Assembly: GCA_035539175.1 (NCBI GenBank)
Contig: DATLIY010000003.1
Location: 62,001 to 126,000, forward strand
Length of the DNA stretch: 64,000 bases
Direction: 5' to 3'
DNA from: Acidisarcina sp.
GTDB taxonomy: Bacteria > Acidobacteriota > Terriglobia > Terriglobales > Acidobacteriaceae
Notes under the pieces: generated by a model
The model's input: the letters and a program-made list of their open reading frames with translations, nothing else
Told to the model about the DNA's origin: nothing
Database searches by the model: none
Part shown: piece by piece, positions 17,483-25,914 of the stretch
Numbering within the stretch: position 1 is the stretch's first letter
Layout of the letters: each line of letters begins with the position of its first letter
Made by a program: the position numbers and the translations under genes

Positions 17483-18904
17483 ATGCCCGAACATAAGCAG
17501 ATCAAGGCGCTGCTGGCCGTCTCGCGTCCGGCCGTCAGCGGACCTCTCCGTGCGTATTTCCACGCGCGGGGTGACAGTGTTGAGGAGGTTTCGCCATCTC
17601 CCGTTGACCCGGTAGTGGAGCGGGTCTCTGTCTTGCGTCCCGATCTGGTTGTGCTCGAGCTGGACGGCAGCATCGAGGCGCTTGAGACGATGCACCGCTG
17701 CTTTCGCACCCTGCCGGTTGTTGTCTTTGCGCCCACGTCGCCCGAGATTGCCTTTGCCGCTGCCCGGCTGGGCGCAGTTGAAATTCTCAGTTTCCCCCTC
17801 GGCAGTGACGAGCTTGCCAGCAAACTGAATCGTGTGACCGCCAGGCTGGCCGACGCTCCGTCGCGTGATGCCGCGCCCAGCCGCAATGCCGGCAATCCCA
17901 GCAATGAGGTTCTGGAGGATTTTCCCCGCATCTTCAGTTCGTCTCCGCGCATGATGCAGATTCACGACACCATCAACAAGGTCGCTAACACAAGCGCGAC
18001 GGTCCTGATCCGCGGCGAGAGCGGCGTGGGGAAGGAGATTGCGGCACGCATGATCTATGCCCTCTCCGAACGCAGCCACGGCCCCTATATCAAGCTGAAT
18101 TGCGCGGCCATTCCCGGCGACCTGCTGGAAAGTGAGCTGTTTGGCTACGAAAGCGGCGCTTTTACGGGAGCGGTACGCAGCAAGCCGGGGAAGTTTGAGC
18201 TTGCGGATGGGGGAACGTTGTTTCTGGACGAGATCGGCGAGATGGAGCCCCGCCTGCAGGCAAAGCTGCTCCACGTGCTGCAGGACGGCCAGTTTTCACG
18301 TCTGGGCGCCAAGGGGGATGTCGCCGTCGATGTTCGCGTGATATGTGCCACCAACCAGATTCTGGAGCAGCGCGTAGCCGAGGGCAGCTTCCGCGAAGAC
18401 CTCTTCTACCGCATCAATGTCATCACCATCAGCGTCCCCCCGCTGCGCGAGCGGCGCGAGGAGATCCCGATCCTGATCCGGTATTTTCTGGAGCGGTATG
18501 CACGCGTTTATCAGCGCACCCTCGTTCCGCTCGATCCGAAGGTCCTGGATTTCCTCTGCGATTACTCCTGGCCGGGCAATATTCGCGAGCTGGAAAACCT
18601 TTGCAAGCGGTATGTGATTGTTGGCGATCCTACCCAGATCGTCCGCGAACTCTCCGCCCACAAGAAGAATGAAAACCCAGTCCAGCCCCCACAGCCGGCT
18701 GAGACCGCACCTGCGTCAATCGCCGGGGACCCTTCTCTGCTGGAAATAGGACACCGTGCCGCCTGGTTGGCGGAGCGGGCAGCCATCCGTGAGATGCTCG
18801 TAGAAACCCGCTGGAATCGCCGGGAGGCAGCAAGACGCCTCAAGGTGAGCTACAAAGCCCTCTTGAATAAGATCCGCGTCATGGAAGTTGAATCGAAGGG
18901 GTAA
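17483..18904 (+). CDS. Sigma-54 dependent activator with pseudo-receiver domain
   Basis: 473 residues. Residues 1-120 resemble a receiver domain, but the phospho-acceptor position in PDLVVLELDG is Glu and the N-terminal acidic pair is missing. The AAA+ sigma-54 domain is complete: Walker A GESGVGKE (about 178), ESGAFTGAV (about 225), LFLDEIGEM, and the arginine-finger region FREDLFYRIN. A Fis-type helix-turn-helix ends the protein (RREAARRLKVSYKALLNKI). GTG 17432 would add 17 residues, but neither start has a good ribosome site. TACAAT (17469-17474) lies just before the ATG. No kinase gene adjoins it; it ends at a hairpin terminator. Confidence 0.9.
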   Translation: MPEHKQIKALLAVSRPAVSGPLRAYFHARGDSVEEVSPSPVDPVVERVSVLRPDLVVLELDGSIEALETMHRCFRTLPVVVFAPTSPEIAFAAARLGAVEILSFPLGSDELASKLNRVTARLADAPSRDAAPSRNAGNPSNEVLEDFPRIFSSSPRMMQIHDTINKVANTSATVLIRGESGVGKEIAARMIYALSERSHGPYIKLNCAAIPGDLLESELFGYESGAFTGAVRSKPGKFELADGGTLFLDEIGEMEPRLQAKLLHVLQDGQFSRLGAKGDVAVDVRVICATNQILEQRVAEGSFREDLFYRINVITISVPPLRERREEIPILIRYFLERYARVYQRTLVPLDPKVLDFLCDYSWPGNIRELENLCKRYVIVGDPTQIVRELSAHKKNENPVQPPQPAETAPASIAGDPSLLEIGHRAAWLAERAAIREMLVETRWNRREAARRLKVSYKALLNKIRVMEVESKG

Positions 18905-18927
18905 TGGACAGAGTATTGAAATGTCAT

Positions 18928-18960
18928 ATAGTGGTATTTGAATACCACTATTGTTCTTTC
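18928..18960 (+). terminator. Intrinsic terminator after the sigma-54 activator
   Basis: ATAGTGGTATT (18928-18938) and AATACCACTAT (18941-18951) form an 11-bp perfect stem closed by TG, followed by TGTTCTTTC. Confidence 0.8.
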
Positions 18961-19342
18961 TAAGGATTATGCGATCTCTAGGTCGCCCGAGGGTGTTTGG
19001 AGCCAGTTTTCCACAGCCTCTAGTGTTTTCAGTCACATAGAGAAGTGATTGGGATATTATTTCCCCGGCGGCAACTCTGGCCCATGAAATGCATCTATTC
19101 AAGTAACAATTAGAGGCTACTTCCGTCAAACCGCCTACCTCAGAAGTGTAACTCTCTGTAGTACCGTCCGTAGTTTACGGACTCTCTCCTTCACCTCAAT
19201 CCTTGGCTTCCCACCTTCAATGCCTCTGAGCGGGCCCGCTGGAAAGCGGGCCCATACGCTCTAACCCCGCTGTGTTCCGTCTGCAGGAAATGGCTCCATT
19301 CCAGAGACTCGGATTCTCCCGCCTGCTCTAAAATAAGTTTTC
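18961..19342. other. Intergenic region with two further perfect hairpins
   Basis: No protein gene. GTCCGTA (19166-19172) pairs with TACGGAC (19176-19182), followed by TCTCTCCTTC. GGGCCCGCT (19232-19240) pairs with AGCGGGCCC (19245-19253), with outer AGCG/CGCT extending the stem. The first could end a short transcript. No known RNA family is recognisable. The pgeF promoter must lie near the right end. Confidence 0.5.
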
Positions 19343-20287
19343 ATGGCGCCCCCTACAAGAAATCCGCAATCGCAAAAGCCAGAATCGTTGTCTGCCTCTT
19401 CGCCCCTGGAGGTAGTTCGCATACCGGCGTGGGAGAAGCACCCCAGGCTGGTGCACGGCTTCAGCACGCGGACCGGTGGGGTGACGACCGTCTACCAGCC
19501 GGGCGAGGGGAAGGAGCGCAGGGACCTGAACCTGGGATTCACTTCATCGGATACCGAGGAGAATGTCCTCACGAATCGTCGCCTGTTCCTGGAGGCAGTG
19601 GTTGGGGAAAAGTCGCCTACTCTGTCCAGCCTGGTGACTTTGAAGCAGATCCACTCCACCTTGCTGCACCGGGTGGGCTCGGAACAGGCCGGGGAGCGCG
19701 CCTCGTTAGCCGGAGATGGGCTGATGACGGATGAACCGGGTGTGATTCTGGGCATCCAGACGGCGGATTGCATTCCCGTTCTTATCGCAGACCCCAGGCG
19801 GGGCGTGGTGGCTGCCTTCCATGCAGGCTGGCGTGGCACGCTGGGCAGGATCGTGGAGGCCGGGGTGGGCCGGATGCGGCTTGAGTTTGGCAGTCGGCCT
19901 GAGGATCTCCTGGCCGCAATTGGTCCGGGCATCGGGCAGTGCTGCTACTCAGTGGGCGAAGAGGTGCTGCACCAGTTTCAATCCCAGTTTCTATACGCAG
20001 ACGATCTTTTCCGGGAGGTATACGACTCGGATCCGGTTAAAGCGAAGTACCCTCTGTTATTCCTCACGGCGCGAGCGCCAGGGCATAGCAATCTTGGGCC
20101 ATCGCTGCATCTGGACCTCAAGGAGGCGAACTGCCGGCAATTGCTCGATGCAGGGTTGCAACCCGATGCTATCTCCGTGGTAGCGGACTGCACCAGTTGC
20201 CAGCCGGAGCGGTATTTCTCCCATCGCGGCGAGCATGGGTTTACCGGCAGGATGCTCTCCGTTGTTGGATTGCGGGCAGGCGGGTAG
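19343..20287 (+). CDS. pgeF: YfiH/PgeF family polyphenol-oxidase-fold protein
   Basis: 314 residues of the YfiH (cytotoxic-necrotizing-factor-like fold, formerly 'laccase domain') family. Conserved metal and substrate residues appear as VHGFSTRTGGV, QIHS, MTDEPGVILGIQTADCIPVLI (with TADC), AAFHAGWRGTLGRI and GPGIGQCCYSVG. In E. coli, PgeF keeps L-Ser out of the muropeptide stem; related enzymes act on purine nucleosides. The N-terminal 30 residues before the domain are polar and variable. The ATG at 19343 has a poor ribosome site. Confidence 0.88.
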   Translation: MAPPTRNPQSQKPESLSASSPLEVVRIPAWEKHPRLVHGFSTRTGGVTTVYQPGEGKERRDLNLGFTSSDTEENVLTNRRLFLEAVVGEKSPTLSSLVTLKQIHSTLLHRVGSEQAGERASLAGDGLMTDEPGVILGIQTADCIPVLIADPRRGVVAAFHAGWRGTLGRIVEAGVGRMRLEFGSRPEDLLAAIGPGIGQCCYSVGEEVLHQFQSQFLYADDLFREVYDSDPVKAKYPLLFLTARAPGHSNLGPSLHLDLKEANCRQLLDAGLQPDAISVVADCTSCQPERYFSHRGEHGFTGRMLSVVGLRAGG

Positions 20288-20355
20288 CAAAGGGACTTAA
20301 GAGGCAGAGGCGTGGCGTTTCAGCCGCACCCCTGCTCCAATCCGTCAGAAGGCTT

Positions 20356-20667
20356 CTATGCGGCAGTGCCTTCGCGCCCTGTTTCCGGACTCCTGGGGTT
20401 CACCAGGTCGCGCAACTCCTTACTCGGCTTGAAGTAGGGAACGCGCTTGGCCGGGACGTCGACCTTTGCGCCGGTCTTTGGGTTTCGACCGATGCGGGGT
20501 TTGCGCTGGCGAATCCGGAAACTGCCGAATCCGCGGATCTCGATTTTATCGCCCGACTGAAGCGCCTGGATGACGGACTCGAAGATGGTATCTACGATCA
20601 CTTCTCCGTCGCGCCGTGTCAGGTCGCCCAGCTGCGTTACTTCCTCAACCAGATCTGCTTTAGTCAT
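20356..20667 (-). CDS. HU/IHF family DNA-binding protein
   Basis: 103 residues with the full HU/IHF fold: an N-terminal helical dimer region (TKADLVEEV), GDKIEIRGFGSFRIRQRKPRIGRNPKTG with the arm Pro in GRNPKTG, and PYFKPSKELRDLV. The C-terminal 12 residues are an acidic/polar extension. FKPSKEL resembles IHF more than HU, but sequence alone does not settle this. The ATG at 20667 is preceded on its strand by GGAG; a GTG 21 nt upstream lacks one. It sits downstream of sppA on the same strand, as in several Acidobacteriota. Confidence 0.93.
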   Translation of the reverse strand: MTKADLVEEVTQLGDLTRRDGEVIVDTIFESVIQALQSGDKIEIRGFGSFRIRQRKPRIGRNPKTGAKVDVPAKRVPYFKPSKELRDLVNPRSPETGREGTAA

Positions 20668-20743
20668 GGTGGGCTCTGCTCCAAACACTAGGATAACCCG
20701 AGTTATCTATAACTTATCTAATCTAGATGCAATCCCGGTCCGG

Positions 20744-21661
20744 TTATCTCCAAAGAAAATAAAAACCAGCGTTTTTTTCCAGCAACTTCGCAGGATTGGG
20801 GAAGAGTTCGCCTGCATCGCCGTTGAGCAGATCGAGCACCCCGGGGTGTTTCGCAATCGGCCGGACGACATGGGGTTCGCCGCTGATCCCCACCCTTTTG
20901 GCCGTTTCCAGCAGCGCAACCCGGAAGCTGCCCGTTTTATCGATCAGGTGCAGCGGGAGTGCCTGTTCCCCGGTCCAGACCTGGCCTGTGGCAAGTGGGC
21001 GGATCGTGTCGGTGGAGAGTCCACGCCCTGCTGCCACATCGCTGATGAACTGGGCATGCATGTTATCGACGAGGCCCTGCATATAGGCTCGCTCAACCGG
21101 CGTCAGATCGCGGGTCGGCGATCCGGCATCCTTCAAAATGCCGGCCTTCAGCACCTCAGGCTTAAGCTTTGCCCACTTCAGCAACTCGCCGTAATTGGTC
21201 CACTCGGCGATTACGCCAATGCTGCCGACGACGCTGGCACGATTGGCATAGATTTTCTCCGTGCCGGAGGCGATATAGTATGCGCCGCTGGCGCCTTCGC
21301 TCTCGATCGAGGCAATGATGGGCTTCTTCTTTTCCCGCCGCAGGTGCAGCACTTCGTCGTAGATCTCCTGCGAGGCCGCGGCTCCGCCGCCCGGAGAATT
21401 GATGTGCAGGATGATGGCCTTGATGGAGCTATCGTCCTGGAACTTGCGAAGCTGGTCCACCAGGGTGTCCGCGTTGAGGATGACGCCATCAATGTCGATG
21501 ACACCAATGTTGCCTCCCCCAATGGAGGCGAACTGTGCGTCGCCGGTGATGCTCCGGAGCGTGGCAAGGACGATCAGCGCGACGACCACAAGAAAAGCCG
21601 CAAAGAGGCCACTGCCGATCAGGAGCCAGAAACCCACAGAGTGTTTGCGTTCTTCTTCCAT
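20744..21661 (-). CDS. sppA: Signal peptide peptidase SppA (short form)
   Basis: 305 residues. One N-terminal transmembrane anchor (VGFWLLIGSGLFAAFLVVVALIVLATL) precedes the S49 peptidase domain. The Ser nucleophile lies in EGASGAYYIASG and the general-base Lys in ILKDAGSPTRDLTP, the Ser/Lys dyad of the short, Bacillus-like SppA. The enzyme digests cleaved signal peptides in the membrane with its active site outside. The start is at 21661 (MEEERKHSV); longer frames upstream run into the divergent gene. It faces a glycosyltransferase gene across about 100 bp. Confidence 0.93.
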   Translation of the reverse strand: MEEERKHSVGFWLLIGSGLFAAFLVVVALIVLATLRSITGDAQFASIGGGNIGVIDIDGVILNADTLVDQLRKFQDDSSIKAIILHINSPGGGAAASQEIYDEVLHLRREKKKPIIASIESEGASGAYYIASGTEKIYANRASVVGSIGVIAEWTNYGELLKWAKLKPEVLKAGILKDAGSPTRDLTPVERAYMQGLVDNMHAQFISDVAAGRGLSTDTIRPLATGQVWTGEQALPLHLIDKTGSFRVALLETAKRVGISGEPHVVRPIAKHPGVLDLLNGDAGELFPNPAKLLEKNAGFYFLWR

Positions 21662-21762
21662 AGGCCGGAGTTTAGCACCGCCCGGGATGCGAGGGACGGG
21701 GAAGGATTTGGAATAGCGTATGATACACAGGATTCGTACGGAAGTTTCCCTGGACGCACGGA

Positions 21763-22527
21763 ATGTCAAACCCGCAATATAGCATCATTATTCCCGCATA
21801 TAACGAGGCAGCTCGCATCGGGAAGGCCCTGACCGAAGTTTTGGAGTGCATGCATCGACGCAACTGGTCGGCTGAGGTCATCGTGGTCAACGATGGATCG
21901 AAAGACGCAACCGCAGAGATCGTAGAGGAGTTTGTGAGGAAGGATCCTGCCGTGAGGCTCCTGCAGAATCCTGGGAACCGGGGCAAGGGCTATAGCGTGC
22001 GCCACGGAATCCTCGAGGGCCTCGGCGATATCCTGATGTTCACCGACGCCGATCTCTCCGCACCCATTCAAGAGGCAGAAAGGCTCTTTGCCGCGATTGC
22101 AGAGGGGGCGGATATCGCCATTGGTTCCCGCTGGCTAGAGCGCACCCGGCAGACGATCCATCAGCCGCTCTACCGGCAGATCTTTGGGCGATGTTTCAAC
22201 CTGGTGACGCGCTCGGTCATCCGCCTTCCGTTTGCGGATACGCAATGCGGCTTCAAGGCATTTCGCCGGGCCGCCGCACATACTGTCTTCGGCCTGCAGC
22301 GGATCGAGCGCTGGGGATTTGATCCGGAACTGCTTTTTATCGCGTTGCGCAAGGGATATAAAGTTCGCGAGGTACCCGTTACCTGGGGTCACGACGAGCG
22401 CTCTCGTATCAGCTATCTGAAAGACGGGCTGAGAATGCTCGAAGATATCCTGTACGTTCGCTGGAACTCGCTGATCGGGGTTTATGATCGCGAGCCGGGT
22501 ACTGCGAGCAAAGCATCCTCCTGTTGA
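21763..22527 (+). CDS. Family 2 glycosyltransferase, dolichyl-phosphate glucosyltransferase type
   Basis: 254 residues: a GT2 catalytic domain with YSIIIPAYNEAARI, the first Asp in VIVVNDGSKD, FTDADLSAPI as the DXD-type metal site, and GSRWLE. FADTQCGFKAFRR and RWGFDPELLFIA are typical of polyprenyl/dolichyl-phosphate beta-glucosyltransferases, which move glucose or mannose from a nucleotide sugar to a lipid carrier at the membrane. There are no transmembrane helices, so it is peripheral. It is divergent from sppA and ends at a clear terminator. Confidence 0.9.
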   Translation: MSNPQYSIIIPAYNEAARIGKALTEVLECMHRRNWSAEVIVVNDGSKDATAEIVEEFVRKDPAVRLLQNPGNRGKGYSVRHGILEGLGDILMFTDADLSAPIQEAERLFAAIAEGADIAIGSRWLERTRQTIHQPLYRQIFGRCFNLVTRSVIRLPFADTQCGFKAFRRAAAHTVFGLQRIERWGFDPELLFIALRKGYKVREVPVTWGHDERSRISYLKDGLRMLEDILYVRWNSLIGVYDREPGTASKASSC

Positions 22528-22550
22528 ACCATTCGCATGATGCAATGGAA

Positions 22551-22577
22551 AAGGCGCTCTCCACGGAGCGCCTTTTT
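22551..22577. terminator. Intrinsic terminator
   Basis: AAGGCGCTC (22551-22559) pairs with GAGCGCCTT (22566-22574), followed by TTT. The minus-strand side also has TTTTCC, so it can serve both the glycosyltransferase and the convergent zinc-ribbon gene. Confidence 0.88.
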
Positions 22578-22652
22578 CAATTGCGGCGATCGGTTGTTCC
22601 TCACCTACGCTACGCTCGTCAACACCTGCCGCCGAGCTGATTCATCGCAGCC

Positions 22653-22946
22653 TTAGGAGGCCAGAGCAGGCGGCACCTGAACGGAAGAAACCTCGATGGG
22701 CCGCACTGGCGTGGTGCCGCGACGCGGCACAAGGCGGATGCCTTTATCTCCCATTTGCTGCAAGACCAGAGTTTTTGAGCATTCTCCGCAGAGCCAGAAG
22801 TGCTCCAGACGATACGCTCCGCGTCCAGAGGTGGTGCCGGCAGATTGCGGAACAGGCATGTCGAAGACGAAAATTCGTCCCTCACGCAGGTACAACAGTG
22901 GTTTCGAGCACTTGGGATTGGCGCAATTGCTGATCATAGACTCCAT
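22653..22946 (-). CDS. Small zinc-ribbon-like hypothetical protein
   Basis: 97 residues from the chosen start. CANPKC near the N terminus and CGEC about 45 residues later form a likely zinc-binding four-cysteine site; between them lies LLYLREGRIFVFDMPVP. The C terminus is rich in Pro/Val. No named family recognised, though the pattern suggests a short, probably cytoplasmic, metal-binding protein. Starts at 23027 or 22937 are also possible; 22946 has GGGAGAG just upstream and begins right at the cysteine domain. Confidence 0.6.
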   Translation of the reverse strand: MESMISNCANPKCSKPLLYLREGRIFVFDMPVPQSAGTTSGRGAYRLEHFWLCGECSKTLVLQQMGDKGIRLVPRRGTTPVRPIEVSSVQVPPALAS

Positions 22947-23251
22947 ACTCTCCCTGGGCGCTCTCCGTCGCCTCGTCCCGCTCTCTTTATCGCGGCGGTG
23001 AGGTTCTGGAAAACTGTCCGTTGACATATAAACCACGAGCTGTTTACTACGATGCACCCCAACTCGAGATGAGTTTCCCACTTTTCAACAGGAAGAGTGA
23101 AGGGGATTTTGTGAATTTCTCTTCAAAGTGCGGCAACATCACTCCTGGCGGATGCGCCTGCCGACGCATCTTACCTCGGATAGCGTCTGCTGAGAGCAAC
23201 GACCGCCGCCGCCGCTATCCCAAAAGAGGTACCAAAAAGAGGAACATACGA

Positions 23252-23848
23252 ATGACAGCAAGAAGAATCGGAATTCTTGGTAATGGTCATGTGGGAAGCG
23301 CGCTGGCGCGGGGGCTCACGAACGCCAAACATGATGTCCGGGCTGTGGGCAACGAGCCGGCGAAGATTCGCGAGACGGCCTCGTGGGCAGAAATTGTCAT
23401 CCTCGCTGTTCCTTTTAACGCAATAGATAGCGTCTTGAAGGAAGCAGGTTCCCTGGATGGAAAGACTGTGGTCGATGCCACCAACGCGCTGGGACCGGAG
23501 ATGCAGTGGGCGCTTGGTTTCACCACCAGCGGTGCGGAGGAGTTGCAGAAGAAGATTCCCAAAGCGCGTGTTGTGAAGGCATTCAACACGGTTTTTGCCG
23601 TACACATGGACACGGGGCGAGTGAACAACCAGCAGCTCACTGCATTTGTCGCCGGCAATGATGCGGATTCGAAAAAGAGCGTGCTTGAGATTGCGGGGGA
23701 TATTGGGTTCGACGCTGTGGATGCGGGGCCGCTCACGAATGCCCGTCTGCTCGAACCTCTTGGATATCTCAATATCCAACTCGGTTATGTCGTTGGTATG
23801 GGCACGCAGATCGGCATCAAGCTGCTCCATGATTCGAAGAAGAAATAA
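23252..23848 (+). CDS. NADPH/F420-dependent oxidoreductase-like protein
   Basis: 198 residues of the F420H2:NADP+ oxidoreductase-like family. The N-terminal Rossmann loop is GILGNGHVGSALARGL; VILAVPFNAID and VVDATNALG follow, then KAFNTVFAVHM and DAGPLTNARLLEPLGYL. These bind NADP and probably reduce a small substrate; whether F420 is used cannot be told. ATG 23252 has AGAGGAACA upstream at good spacing; the longer frame to 23021 has low-quality sequence. The stop region is duplicated. Confidence 0.85.
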   Translation: MTARRIGILGNGHVGSALARGLTNAKHDVRAVGNEPAKIRETASWAEIVILAVPFNAIDSVLKEAGSLDGKTVVDATNALGPEMQWALGFTTSGAEELQKKIPKARVVKAFNTVFAVHMDTGRVNNQQLTAFVAGNDADSKKSVLEIAGDIGFDAVDAGPLTNARLLEPLGYLNIQLGYVVGMGTQIGIKLLHDSKKK

Positions 23849-23867
23849 AAGATTCGAAGAAGAAATA
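23831..23867. repeat. 17-bp tandem duplication spanning a stop codon
   Basis: GATTCGAAGAAGAAATA occurs at 23831-23847 and 23851-23867 (period 20). The left copy contains the last codons and TAA of the oxidoreductase gene; in the right copy the same frame would end in TAG. Confidence 0.9.
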
Positions 23868-23875
23868 GCGGAGTG

Positions 23876-25378
23876 TTATTGGGGTTCCTCAGCTTTTCTA
23901 TCGGATGCCAGGCTGCGCCTTCTTTCCCGGTGCAGCCGGTATCCCCGGTAAAGAAGCGTGAGAGCGATCCACGCACAGACGAGGCTGACGGGATACGCCA
24001 GGAAGCGTGGAAAAAAGACGAAAAAAATCGCCAGGCACAAAAGTGCTGCGCCAGCGATGGATACAATTTTCCCTTCCGCCGTCTCCAGCACACGATGATT
24101 GGTGAAGGCAGCGCCGATCGTATTGCTGAGGCGGAGTGTTCCGGCGGCAGCGCGTCCTATGCTGCCTCCACCGCTGTTCAGGCCACGCGGGGCATGGCGA
24201 GGCGCGCCCGGAGCGCGGACTTTGTTGGCGTTATTCAGCACGACTTCTGTCGCGTTGGCCAGGTCGTCGAGGTACATCGCCTCCATCTCAGAGGCAAACG
24301 CAGCATCTTCAATGACGGCATCGAGTTCGCAGTTTCCAAACCAACTCGCAAGGTTCAGATTCGTAGAGCCGACGCGGGCCCAATTTCCATCGGCAACGGA
24401 CGTCTTGGCGTGGAGCATGGTGCCGTTCCATTCGAAGATGCGGACTCCTGCCACCAGCAGAGGACGGTATCCAGCCCGGGAAAGGGGTTTAAGGATGGGA
24501 ATATCTGTCCCGCTCGGCAGAAGCAGGCGGACGTCCACTCCATCGCGAGCCGCCGATTTCAATGCTTCGACATAGGTCGAAGTGCCTGCAAAATAAGCAT
24601 CCGTCAGCCACAGCCTTTTGCGCGCCATGCTGGAGATGAGCAGATCCAGGCGCAACATTCCGGCCATCTCGGGCAATCCGGCTACGATGCGCAGATTCAT
24701 CTGGCCTGCGTCTGCCTGGTTGCTGCTGCAGAGTTGTTCGCTGGCGGGGATGGGTTCGCCGAGCATCTCCCAGATGTGGGCGAAGGCGCGCTCCAGTTGC
24801 GCGACGACATTTCCCCTTACCTCTACTCCGGTATCGCGCCACGGCTGGATATTCTTTTTGGGATTGCCGAGCCACCGGCTGCCGACGCATAACCCGCTGA
24901 TGAAGCCGATGTTGGAATCGATTGCGATGGTCTTCCGATGATCGCGAGAGAGCCATCCGAACGGACTGTCGAGGTGTGGCGGATTGTAGCAGCGCACCTC
25001 GACACCGCCTGCGCGCAGGTGATTCCAGAAGTTGCTGGACGCCTTGCCGAAGCAGCCGAGCCAATCGTAGATGAGCCGTACGTGTATGCCTTCGCGAGCC
25101 TTTGCGATCAATTCGTGGGCCAGGCTGCGGCCGATCTCATCGTCATAGATGATGTAGTTTTCGAAGTGGACATGATGCTTTGCCGCGCGAATGGCATCGC
25201 GCCATGCGGGATAGTTCTCCTGCGCATCCTTGAGCAGGCGTACCTGGTTGCCCCCGACCAATGGAGCGCTGGCTGCCCGAGAAAAGGCGTGGTCCGCGAT
25301 GGCCCGGATATAGCCTAGGCCCGCGCGTTCCTGCCGCTGCTGTTGCTCTCCGAGTTTTCCTGCGTCCCTCACAGCCAT
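23876..25378 (-). CDS. Phospholipase D/cardiolipin synthase family protein
   Basis: About 500 residues with two HKD motifs: HRKTIAID (about residue 145) and HAKTSVAD (about 325), each followed by the expected GS/N segment (RVGSTNLN). This is the layout of bacterial cardiolipin synthases, which condense phosphatidylglycerol, or related phospholipases D. Unlike ClsA, the membrane helices are C-terminal (IAGAALLCLAIFFVFF and YPVSLVCAWIALTLLY), followed by a basic tail. ATG 25378 is chosen because GGGGAA stands upstream; ATGs at 25417 and 25459 are less likely. It is convergent with the oxidoreductase gene. Confidence 0.88.
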   Translation of the reverse strand: MAVRDAGKLGEQQQRQERAGLGYIRAIADHAFSRAASAPLVGGNQVRLLKDAQENYPAWRDAIRAAKHHVHFENYIIYDDEIGRSLAHELIAKAREGIHVRLIYDWLGCFGKASSNFWNHLRAGGVEVRCYNPPHLDSPFGWLSRDHRKTIAIDSNIGFISGLCVGSRWLGNPKKNIQPWRDTGVEVRGNVVAQLERAFAHIWEMLGEPIPASEQLCSSNQADAGQMNLRIVAGLPEMAGMLRLDLLISSMARKRLWLTDAYFAGTSTYVEALKSAARDGVDVRLLLPSGTDIPILKPLSRAGYRPLLVAGVRIFEWNGTMLHAKTSVADGNWARVGSTNLNLASWFGNCELDAVIEDAAFASEMEAMYLDDLANATEVVLNNANKVRAPGAPRHAPRGLNSGGGSIGRAAAGTLRLSNTIGAAFTNHRVLETAEGKIVSIAGAALLCLAIFFVFFPRFLAYPVSLVCAWIALTLLYRGYRLHRERRRSLASDRKAEEPQ

Positions 25379-25568
25379 CTTGCGTTCCCCGGGGTTGATA
25401 CCTTGTTCCGCGTGCATGTCGATTCTAGTCACGATGCAGAACATGTGAGCGTAAATCATTGTCCTTCATGCTGCGAGAAAGAGGGGAAGATCTCCAATGC
25501 TTCGCCGCAGCCGTTCTGGCGGCAAGCGCATCTCATTACGCGGAGAACTCACGACGAGGAGAATGTCT

Positions 25569-25835
25569 ATGCCTGCTAGAAACAAGCGCAAGGAGCACCT
25601 GGAAACCGGACCCGATTCCGCAGGGCAGTCGGGCGATCTTCAACAGATATCCGACGTCGAGGACATCGACTCGGAGAGCATCGAGGAACTGGAATCGGAG
25701 GGAAACACGTTCGAGGCGGAGGCTGTCGGCGGCGTGGAGTACGCCAAGGATCCTGACGTCTCCGAGGTGAGGACGCGGGAGTTCCCGGAGGACGACGTCC
25801 CGGAAGAGTATCTGGATGACGACCGCACCGGGTAA
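25569..25835 (+). CDS. Acidic small hypothetical protein
   Basis: 88 residues, with a basic first 10 (MPARNKRKEH) and then strongly acidic (DVEDIDSESIEELESEG, EFPEDDVPEEYLDDD). No cysteine, no membrane segment, probably disordered. ATG 25569 has GAGGAG 7 nt upstream; an in-frame ATG at 25563 is too close. No family recognised. It stands between two leftward genes. Confidence 0.55.
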   Translation: MPARNKRKEHLETGPDSAGQSGDLQQISDVEDIDSESIEELESEGNTFEAEAVGGVEYAKDPDVSEVRTREFPEDDVPEEYLDDDRTG

Positions 25836-25914
25836 GCCGCACAAGCGTTAGCTTGCACGGCATCTCGGAAGAATGCGCGGAGAGCGATGCCTCGTGACCT
25901 GTCTCGTAATGGGG

